A model generated the notes under the pieces. The model was not told the origin of the DNA, searched no databases, and was given only the letters and a program-made list of their open reading frames with translations. The position numbers and the translations under genes are program-made. A DNA stretch of 64,000 nucleotides, from assembly GCA_024138015.1 (NCBI GenBank), contig JAMXBB010000009.1, forward strand, positions 12,898,445-12,962,444. The letters run 5' to 3'. Shown here piece by piece: positions 13,849 through 23,145 of this stretch. The stretch comes from Lumnitzera littorea. Taxonomy: Eukaryota > Streptophyta > Magnoliopsida > Myrtales > Combretaceae. How positions within the stretch are numbered: the first letter of the stretch is position 1; each line of letters begins with the position of its first letter.

Positions 13849-14411
13849 GTTATTCAATTATCATAATAATTTACTTAAACCTACACTCAAAATCCATTTA
13901 TTTATTGGTTAATATGAGTTTTTGAAACCTTTGCACAATCCTTTGACTATACATTTCCTACTTATTTTATCACCATAAACTTCTAACTACACATCTTTTG
14001 GCGATCATTCATTTTCACCAAATTGCCTAAGTTAAACATATCCTATGTATACATAACAATATAAACATGATTGCTTATAGAATCTAAGTCTCGGTTCAAT
14101 AGAAAATAACATTAATTTAACACTTGTAAATTTAGTATCACTTGTAGACATTTATACACTATTGCATCACCTATAATCACTTGTAATCACTCAAACATAT
14201 GATAATACTAGAGAATCATCTATGACAAATCACTTTTACACATACTACACTACTAACTTTTATGATACAACTTTACATCTCAAAGATATATATTAGAACT
14301 TGAACATTACATCAAGATAATTACATTAAACTGAACTTTTTACATTCTGATTACATATAAACATAACTATACAAATAAAAAATTACATTAGGATTTGTTA
14401 GTAGTCGACTC
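13849..14411. other. Spacer between pre-gag ORF and gag
   Basis: AT-rich sequence internal to the element. No domain or motif recognised. Confidence 0.5.
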
Positions 14412-15321
14412 CTATTTGCTCCATCCATCTGATTCGTCCGATGCCACAACATCTTCCAAAGGAAACCAATTTTCACGAGCATTTAGATCCATATTATCAT
14501 GTCTTATTTCTGAATGAGAACTTACCTCCATATACTCAAGTGTTTCAAGAATATATATAACTTCTTACACATTCTCATTATCCTCATTTGCTAAATCAAG
14601 TTCTCCATTTTGATTCACTTCTTATCCTTCATTAACTTCTACTTGAATTCCTACTTGATTCCCAAAATTGGCTATTGCCAAAGTTTCAATTTCCTCTTCA
14701 ATTTCATTTTTAGCTTATACCTAAGCTATTACTGCTTCTAAGTTATAATCAGGATCTTTTTCAAAATCTTCTTCCTCAAAATTTTCACCTATATTTTCCT
14801 GTTAAATTAAAACTATACTTTTAAGAGGTTCTACAGATGGTTCAAACTCATGTGATTGCAAGGGTACTTCAATACCTATATTCCCAATTGATGGAAATCT
14901 TAGAAAACTAATCTATGATTCCAAGTGGATGGTCTCTAGGTACATGGATAGTTCTTATAGATATCTTATCAAAATTGGATAAATAATTCTTATCGTGTTC
15001 TACTATAGTAGGAAAGTACAATAGTAGGATTATCATAGATATAATTCCCTTATCATGCATACACTTTTTCTCAAAAACCGCAACTACAATGTATTCATTA
15101 TACAAAGTACCTAACTCATCCTTTGTAATCTTCCAATCATCCTTCATACTCTAAGATAATCCTCTCTTATAAGCAATTATAATCTCATATATCGTATAAA
15201 ATATCATCCAGTCAACTAATTCCAATAATAAGTTTTGTAACCAAACTCAATAGTCAATAGGGGATTCATTTCCTTCCCAACCAAAGGGTAACCAAGCATA
15301 AATAAGCCTATGTTTCTGAAT
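14412..15321 (-). pseudogene. Unrecognised pre-gag ORF of the chromovirus element
   Basis: One minus-strand frame runs for about 300 codons with stops that mostly look like Trp or Gln codons changed by one transition. Segments read PFGWEGNESPIDY, then VWLQNLLLELVDWMIFYTIY, then an intact 79-codon stretch (14908-15147) containing GIISMIILLLYFPTIVEH and HVPRDHPLGIID. The C-terminal third is strongly acidic (NFEEEDFEKDP, NEIEEEIETLA) and ends DESDGWSK. I do not recognise the family. The frame opens immediately after a polypyrimidine-type acceptor (TTTACTTTCAG, ending at 15322), so it may be read from a spliced RNA. It lies between the LTR and gag, where chromoviruses usually have only a leader. 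It could instead be an unrelated captured or inserted gene. Confidence 0.5.
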
Positions 15322-15399
15322 CTGAAAGTAAACACAACACAAGCTAGATTAGAATTATCTATTACTTATCTTCGTTTTATGTTATCTAGGTTCTTATAG

Positions 15400-16885
15400 A
15401 TATAAATAACTTAGATATATGCCTACAAATCTAAATCTTTTACACCGACTTACTTTTCCCACTCTCAGTATTCCTAACATCTAGTTTATTTTAATTAAAC
15501 GCTTCAAAGCTTAGTTCTCTACGAAGGTAACAGGGTATTGCTCGATATTACACTAGACTTCTACACTCCACTTACTAGACTTTATAATCCTCCCACAAAT
15601 GAAAAACAAAGGTAACATGAACTTAGATCCATTCACTAGACTTCTACACTCCACTCCCCAACCCATTGGAACTAATCTACAGATAATTGTAACAAGGTAT
15701 CTCTAGGTATTACTCCACACCTATAAAACAATCTATTAAGATGTGAACTTAATTAGCTTAGTAAGAAGGGATGAAGTCATAAGAGTACATTAACAAACAT
15801 GATTGTTCAATCATTAGTTAAATGCAAATGCAATAGATAAATGATATAACATCACATAATGTTTAACCAGTTCATTGTGAAGTTAGAGTAATTCCATCTA
15901 CTCTAACTTAGATTTCAGGGAGTTTCAAAGCAACATTATCAAACTAAATCTTGGCTTGTGCAACAGAGATCACCTTCCTCCCTAGCAACATTTGAACCAC
16001 GGTTCTCAACCTTGCCACTACCCCCTCTCTTATCACTTAGTTCAATTAAGGATGGGAAAAGGACCATTTCTGTTATTCTCATCGAAATGTTGGTATTTAG
16101 TTTGACAACCCAATCGTTACCCCTATAAGGTTTGTGAATGTTAAATTATATCTTTAGTCAACTTAAGATTAGTTTAGATTATCAGGTGAGCAACCATGCT
16201 CATACACTTAGGACATGATATATTTAAGTAAAAAACAACACTCAAAGTTTAACTCCTATTCAACGATTAGTATTACAAGTACACACATAGCACATGAACA
16301 AATAATCTAATTGCAACCACAAACAAGCACTCTTACTTCTTTAACTATCCTAATATGATACTTCAATATGCCATAAAGTGTTAACCCAACTTACCTATGT
16401 TTATAAGTACCCTACTCCTAACCGTTGCCTCCTTAATCTTTAATTGTCCCTAAAAATATACAATAGATTAGTTTTCTAGCTTTGATTTAGTAGTCATTAG
16501 TTTGTTTTATATGTTTTTAGTTGTTTAGTCATAAATTTCATAAGTTATTTCTATTTAAAAATCATGATTTCTTAGCCATTCATTGATTTTTATAAGTTAC
16601 CTTAATCGGCCAAATCCTCTGTGTTATGACCTGAGCGATTTACAATGGTTTTCTTTAATAAAAAAATCTTTTGAATTAGGTTCTAAGTAGTTTTATAATA
16701 GTTTTTATTAGTCTAAAAATCCTCCAAATTAAGTTCTAAGTGGATTTATATTAATTTCCTTTAGTTAAATGTCCTTTAAGTTACTTTCTAAGCTATACAG
16801 GTGTTATTTATTACACCAGTTTTTATCTTTTGAGACAACCTCTAAACTTCTTGAAGTTAAATCCCTTGTTATAATATCCTCCAAG
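15400..16885 (-). mobile_element. 5' LTR remnant of the chromovirus element, inner part
   Basis: This stretch aligns by eye, in the same orientation, with 53400-54100 of the solo LTR at 52993-56099. Shared landmarks are CTCTTATCACTTAGTTC near 16030 versus CTCCTGTCACTTAGTTCG near 53705, and CCCAACTTACCT at 16385-16396 versus 54029. The exact end near 15400 is estimated from the spacing in the solo LTRs; the terminal bases and the primer-binding site are not recognisable. A short repeat (CACTAGACTTCTACACTCCAC) occurs twice, near 15552 and 15637. The Tat LTR at 16886 interrupts it. Confidence 0.65.
16395..16449 (-). other. Exon-like 55 nt segment in LTR
   Basis: On the minus strand the segment is preceded by TATATTTTTAG, starts GGACAATTAAAG and is followed by GTAAGT. 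The same arrangement occurs in three related LTRs of this window (23089-23145, 45861-45915, 54038-54095). Confidence 0.5.
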
Positions 16886-19403
16886 TGTAGATACTCTATT
16901 TTTGCCCCCTTTTATTTTTAAAAATTTATAGAATAGGTTCTAAATTAGGAAAAATACAAAAAAAAATAGAAAATTAAGAAAACCAAAAAATAAGAAATTC
17001 AAAAAAATACAAAAAAATAGAAAATTAAGAAAACCTAAAAAATAAGGAATTTAGAAAAATGAGAAATTTAGAAAAATACAGGGAAATGGAAAGATTAAGA
17101 AAAAATAATAAATTTAGAAAAAATCACAAAAAATATAAAGTTTAGAAAAAACTACAAAAATATTAGGGAATTTAGAAATAATAAATTTTTAAGTAGTTTA
17201 ATAGAATAGATTTTTTAATTTAAATAAATTCAAGAAAAAAGACTATTAGACCTAGGCTTAGATTTAAATCTAACTCAAGCTAACCTTATCAATTGTACAT
17301 ATAAACAAGGCACTGGCTAATGGCATGATGAAAAGAGCATACACTTATGTTTAAGAGGTCATGGGTTTGATCCAAGCAAGGCATAAATTGTGCCTTTTAT
17401 CTTTTTCATCCTTACCATTTGCTACATGCCAAGATCCAGTTAGGCCAAATGTCCATATAGATACGTGGCAGATGCTAATTAGGCCATACAAATGACATAG
17501 CGCCACGTCATCATCTCTTTCCTCCTTACTCCTTCATTTTCCTTTCTTTCTTAGTTTGTAGTCCCTACTTGACCATAAATTTTAACACAATTTTTTTAAG
17601 CACACACACAATTCCATTATTCTTTCATGTTCTACATGTAGCCTACTTTAGATTTAACCCTCAAATCGATCTACATTCATCCATTAAGATTAGCTAAATC
17701 AAGCTTCAAAAATGGAAAAAGTCAATTTTTGAGTTTGGATGTTAATGGTGGATTTCAGGCATTAACGAGCTTTCCAAGCACGTGTAAGCCTAAGAACCTA
17801 TAAATTAGACCCTCCCATCCTCATTCGAGGATCAGCTCTCACTCTCGAGCTCTCTCCCTCTCTTCCCCAATCACTCTCTCTCTTTTTTTGACCACTGCCT
17901 CTCTCTCTCTCTTCTTAGCTACTCTCGAAGTATGTGATGACCTAACCAAAATCCCCACTCCATTAGCTATCTACTCTACCCACTCGCTCTCTCAACCACC
18001 TCCCCTTGCCTAGTTTTCGAACATCTAGGGTTTGAGTCCATCAGCTACTTGTCGAAACACTACCCTAAGGTGGTTCTGACACAAAACTACCACCACAGTT
18101 GAGCTCGTAGTGGTTGAAAGCCTAAGGTTCCATACCCTATTCATCTCCAACTACCTTCCCACAACTGTACCATCATTACCCCCAATAGCCTAAATCTCAA
18201 AAGCCCTCAAACAACCACACCACGCTGCAACACCAACATTAAAGCCCCTATCTTCAATATAATACCCATGCAAATGGGTTTACCTACTTGAAAAAGCATC
18301 TAGGACCATCCATTGAATGCCTCCCGTCGCCTCCCTCCCTTCTTGTTCATAGTACATGTGCACTACATGTGTTAAGTCAAACAATACGACTTATACCTAA
18401 GATCTATGCCCACTGCATCGACTCGCATGCCCAACTCCAATTCAATTCGAGTCTCCTTAATCTTTGGTCCAGCCTTGTTTTTAGTTTTGATCCCCTTTTT
18501 TTTTTAGCCATTTATTTCATTTTGAATGTAAATGTAAAAGAAAAAAAAAACATGTATATAAAGAAAAGAAAAGAAAAAAGAAGAAGAAAAAAAAAAGAGA
18601 AAAAGAAAAAAGAAAAGAATATTTTCATTTTTTATTTTTATTTTTAATAGAAATAGATAAAATAAAATAAAATAATAATAAAATAAGATGATTAAAAATA
18701 ACAAATAAATAAGTTAGTGAAAGAACATATTGTCTTATCACTTAGAAAAACCAATTTTCTAATAAACTAAAAAATAATAAATCAATCGTTTTCCAAACTA
18801 GGGCGCCTTAGGATTTCTAAAAATAAAACCTTAATTAGAACCTCTAGAAAATTTTCCTTAAAAATGAGTAAAAATATAAACCCGATCTTTTTCAAGAATT
18901 AAAATTAATTAACCCACTAACGTTTTTGGAAAATGAACTACATACGTCTAATCCCGAATAACGAGTATGTAGGTACCTACGAGATGACAGTAAAAAATGA
19001 AAAAACTTGATTTTCCATTTTTAATTTAGATTGCTCAAGTTATCCAATTTGGTTAAATAATTGAGTTTTGTTTTATAGAATTAAAAGGTGATTTTTAAGG
19101 TTAAAATTAAATTTGAAAAGTTAATGATACCTATAAGGGTTTAAAATCTTAACCCCTGGATCCAAATCTTTAGTTTTAAAACCATTTTTAAAGATCAGTT
19201 TTTATCGTTGGATCAGTAGTTATGCTATAACTAATTTAACTTAACTTTTTTTCTGACTCCGGTTAGGTACTAACTCCAAAGCATTTTCGAGGTATGAAAA
19301 ACTAATTTTCTTTAAACCTGAATATAGGGTTAATATTAAACAGGTAGGGTTTAATATTGATTATAAAAAACTAAGAGGAAAAAAAAAAAAACCAAGCTCA
19401 ACA
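16886..19403 (+). mobile_element. Tat/Ogre-type LTR nested in the chromovirus LTR
   Basis: Opens TGTAGATACTCT followed by ATTTTTGCCCCC and closes AAAACCAAGCTCAACA, as do the other Tat LTRs here. The flanks CCAAG and CTGAG agree at three of five bases, with the differences being transitions. The chromovirus LTR similarity resumes on the far side (19404 onwards), which shows the order of insertion. It contains the shared phrase near 17310-17370 (GGCACTGGCTAATGGC, AGGTCATGGGTTTGA) and the GATCCCGAATAACGAGTATGTAGG motif near 18950. Length 2518 bp. A 119-codon frame at 18288-18647 ends in a low-complexity Lys/Arg run and is not a convincing gene. Confidence 0.8.
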
Positions 19404-20662
19404 CTGAGCTATCATTTAACTTTGTTATCTATAAAATTTTTAATAAAATCATCCTTTGACTAATCCTCTATCACATTTACTTCATAATTTTTACTTTTGA
19501 CCTACTCTTTGAGTATCAACCTAATGCAAAATTCATCCGCAAAATCCTTTGAGTTATCATCTACTCTCAACCAAAATCCTAAGTTTAGCTAGTTTACTAA
19601 CTTTCCTTTTAAATTATAACTATATAATCAAATTAAAAGCAACCATAACACTTCAAACAAACCTTTCTTAGTTTCATTACTTCTCAATTCGTCATATATT
19701 ACATCACAATGCATCAATTGTTTCAATTTCACTAAATTAGTTAAGTACTAACTTCACTATTTAAGGCCAACTTCTAGTAACTTCTCACTTTATCAATCTA
19801 TCCAACCACTCTAAAGTAGTATCCATACTCCAAATATGATGCATACTCAATATCTAAGTGAGTTTATGCAAAGAAATACATTATTTTTACTAAAAACACT
19901 ATTTTAGGCATAATTTGAGGGTCAAAAACCAAATAAAAATATGAAAAAAAAAAAGTATCATGAAAATTGTTCGATTTCTCTAATTTCTTAAGAATATATA
20001 TATTAGCTACTAAATTTATACAAAGTGATATTTTTCGTAGATTTTATACACAAAAATATGTAAGAATATTTTTTTTCATAATTTTCTAGATATTTTTTTA
20101 TATTTTGAAAAATTAATTTAAAATCGAGTAGGAATTGGACCTCACCGAAATTTGAAACTCCAACCACCAACAACTCTTCCCACTTTATTAGTACCTCTAG
20201 TCACCAATTTCTCCTTATAGTGGGGTGGTCAGTTGACTTCCAGTTTCACCTTATGTTAGGAAACTATCGAATCACTTAAATTGCACACTAATTTTCCAGT
20301 TTTTTCTAATTTTATTCTTTGATTAACTTAACTCACTCTAATTTTTTATAACTCTTCACTTATCTATAGTATCTAGTAGAGAGGGTTTTCTAAATTTTTG
20401 AAGCTATTTTTTCGTTAAAATGGATTTCTTCTCTCTTATCATTACAATTTCCCTTAAAAAGTTAATCCTATTACATGTTTCCCTGTCATGCATGATCTAC
20501 ATGCCCACACAACTTAATCCCATTGGCCATTAATTTTTTATAATTTTTAATGATTTTTTTATTAATTTTCTTAAGTCATTTTAGCCTAAAATGTGTATAT
20601 TATGGTATTTTGGCTAATTATAAGTATATTTATATACTTAAAAATTACATACGATAGATACT

Positions 20663-20701
<39 letters not shown>

Positions 20702-20830
20702 TATTTAATGTCCCATAATAATTATATTATATATATAACTTATTTCTAAAAGTTTACGAACTAATTGGACCTATTTTACGTAATTATAGATAATAAGATG
20801 TAATATAATTAAAATGTATTATTCTAGCCA
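19404..20830 (-). mobile_element. 5' LTR remnant of the chromovirus element, outer part
   Basis: Continues the LTR interrupted at 16885. By eye it follows the solo LTR at 54340-55990: for example AAAATCGAGTAGGAATTGGACCTCACCG near 20120-20150 corresponds to TAGAAATCGGACTCACCG near 55246, and CATTGGCCATTAATTTT near 20521 to TTAATTGGCCGAATTTTT near 55602. On the minus strand a GTGAG splice-donor-like site is kept at this point. Similarity stops near 20830, about 160 bp before the expected LTR start, where Tat-like sequence begins. Confidence 0.65.
20662..20701. repeat. TA/TG microsatellite
   Basis: (TA)n followed by (TG)n. Confidence 0.9.
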
Positions 20831-20847
20831 TTAGTTCCCCCCAAACA

Positions 20848-20864
20848 CCCCCCCCCCCCCCCCC
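20848..20864. repeat. Run of 17 C residues
   Basis: Uninterrupted C tract at the boundary between the chromovirus LTR and Tat-like sequence. Confidence 0.95.
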
Positions 20865-21669
20865 AATCTCCTATACACACAAAATGCCCATACCCTATTC
20901 CCTCTCTAATTGCGTGGATCTCTCTCTCTCTCTCACAAATATTTCTTTAACCACGACAATGGTCGAAGAAATCTAATCCCATAATCAAGATGTTTACCCC
21001 ACCAACTATCCATTCTTCCCATTCTCTTCCTCAGCCACTTCCCTTCATCCGAGAGTAGATACCCTAAGGTTGCACTATAAGCCTTAAAGCTAAGCCAATT
21101 GACCATAGGATTTAACTTAGGATATAAGGTTTTGAGCGATCGATTAAAGAATCTGATCAAACCCAAATTATAAACTATTAAGAAAAATATTAGTAAAAAT
21201 GACCCCGTAAACTTGAATTTAAGAAAATAAGTAATAAAATGGGAGACTATAAAATTTTCAAATTTTAAGCATAATAATTGCTAATTACTGAAAAAGCGAA
21301 AAGTGTAATCTAATAACTAATAAATTACTAGAGATAGATTATATATATACTAAAAATTTTAGAATGACTTAAATAATAATTAGGAATGTTCACGTATACA
21401 CCACACGTATTTACGTGTAAATAAAAATATGCGAAATTACCTAAATTGGCCAAAAACTAAGTAAATAATTAAAGAAAATCATAAATTAATTATGGAAAAA
21501 TCTGGAAAAAAAAATCAGAAGAGGATAAGATGATCCAAACCAGGTCATGGCATGTCAGGATCTATAGAATAAAAAGAAACCAATTAGAATTAAGCAACAC
21601 AAAAGCCAAAAATCAAAGAAATTAGGCAAAGTCATGTCTAATTAATGCATAATAATTACCAAAATCGTC

Positions 21670-21678
21670 TATAAATAG
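21670..21678 (+). promoter_or_regulatory. LTR promoter TATA box
   Basis: TATAAATAG in the expected U3 position, about 30 bp before the start of a purine-rich transcribed leader. The same box is kept in the copy at 52993-56099. Confidence 0.65.
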
Positions 21679-21779
21679 CAAGAAAAATCACAGAGCTCAT
21701 TTGAGCAGTTTAGAAAGTGAGAAAAATAGAGAGAGGCGAAAATTGAGAGAAAAATTCAAGTTAGAAAAAAAAAAAAAAA

Positions 21780-21940
21780 AAAAAACTGTGCAATTAGGCC
21801 CTTTAAAGGGAACCCCCACCAAACGAGCAACTGGAAGTGGACGGCCACCACCACCACACGGTGGTGGCAGCGCCCAAGCCAGCTGACAAGGCCACGATGG
21901 CCAGCGGTGGCCGGAGCCACTCAGATCGGTGAGTCCGATT
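21780..21940 (+). other. GC-rich island with hairpin and splice-donor-like site in LTR
   Basis: A strongly GC-rich island inside an AT-rich LTR. It holds a short inverted repeat (CCACCAC, loop ACG, GTGGTGG; 21851-21867) and ends with ATCGGTGAGTCC, a consensus-like splice donor (GTGAGT at about 21930). One frame through it reads WKWTATTTTRWWQRP, and the homologous minus-strand frame in the LTR at 52993-56099 reads the same residues. Conservation could reflect RNA structure, a short peptide or simply recent common origin. Confidence 0.5.
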
Positions 21941-23088
21941 TCTAGCCCGATTCTTGTGTAATTTTGTAAAAATAGTAAATATTATTAGAAAATTATAAAT
22001 TTTGTTATTCTAGAATATTTTTGTGTGTAGTTTGTAGGAAAAATATTATTTTGATGAAAATATGTCTCGTGATATAGGGTCCTTAAGAAATTATGCAAAA
22101 CCGAGTATGTTTCAGTTTCGAAAAAAATGACCTTAAGAGTGTAGTTTCGAGCCCAAAATTTTTGTGTAGATTACTTAGATGATATAGAACAGTGCTATGA
22201 AGCCCATTTTCAAAAATTAATTTTCTAAATTTTTAGATAATTTTTAGGCCCTAAAATGAGGCATAAAATGGGTAATTTATGGTTAATTAAGTAATTAAAT
22301 GGTTAATTACTGATTTAGTGAATAAATATATGTTTTAGGATGTGGAAATCTGATGGAGTATGATACTTGTAGCATTTATGGTGTTAGATGTAATTATTAG
22401 GTTAATTATGTAGTAAATGAGTAATAGGGAAAAATAGTTAATTTTGTAAATTAGGGAAATTTGGAGTAAAATCTGATTTAGGATGAATTTATACATTTTG
22501 AAATGATAATTGATGTTTAGAGATGGTAATTAGAGTGATAGAACTATTAGAAGTGTATTATACACATAATAGATAATAATACATAATATGTAATTATTGG
22601 AAATATAATAAATAGAAAATATTATAATAAAAATTGATATTTTGATAATAATAAAAATGTACAATAAATCTGATAGGAAACTTAAATTTATGTAATTATA
22701 TGAAAAATGTAAAAATTTCTCACATTAAGAGTGAATTTAGTACACTAATACGGATTTAAGTGTACCGGGTAAAATAAATATTAACTAGGGGTAATGATGG
22801 TATTTAGGAGATCGGGAAGTAATGTGATTAATTTCACATTATGTGTTGAAACGAATTTCTAGGGTTAGAATATAAAACATTACTTGGAAATCGAAATAGA
22901 ACCTAATTTAGAAATCGATGCGGAAACCGAACCCGAACCTAACCTCAAACCTAGAATAATTATAAAAGACTTAAGACCTAGATAATTAGGTATATTAAAC
23001 CCTAAATAAAACATAACAATAAGCGTTATAGGATAAAATGAACTTATAATAGTTATATGAAAAACTGAAATCACATTTGTGTTATAAG

Positions 23089-23145
23089 GATGATTGGCGA
23101 TGGCCTGAGCAAGTCAGACCTCGAGTGAGTGAGCAAAGAGTCGAG
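23089..23145 (+). other. Exon-like 57 nt segment in LTR
   Basis: Preceded by GTTATAAG and followed by GTAAGT. It starts GATGATTGGCGATGGC and ends GAGTCGAG. See the matching segments at 16395-16449, 45861-45915 and 54038-54095. Confidence 0.5.

Larger units (their letters stand above)
4190..20830 (-). mobile_element. Decayed chromovirus-type Ty3-gypsy retrotransposon, multiply interrupted
   Basis: Reading the minus strand from right to left gives 5' LTR remnant, an unrecognised pre-gag ORF, gag, protease, RT, RNase H and integrase, which is the Ty3-gypsy order. The integrase and RT phrasing (HPQIDGQS, EALYGRKC, FIDDILIYS) fits plant Tekay/Del-like chromoviruses; lineage assignment is from memory of the family. 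Three younger LTRs interrupt it: 6248-9108 inside RT, 9591-12064 between protease and RT, and 16886-19403 inside the 5' LTR. The coding pieces rejoin cleanly across the first two. The 3' end stops inside integrase near 4190 and the 5' LTR loses its outer end near 20830. All frames carry many stops, so it is long dead. Confidence 0.85.

Noticed and set aside
18288..18704. Frames of 119 and 66 codons on opposite strands
   Set aside because: They lie inside a Tat LTR and consist largely of a purine-rich low-complexity tract (Lys/Arg on one strand, Phe/Leu on the other).
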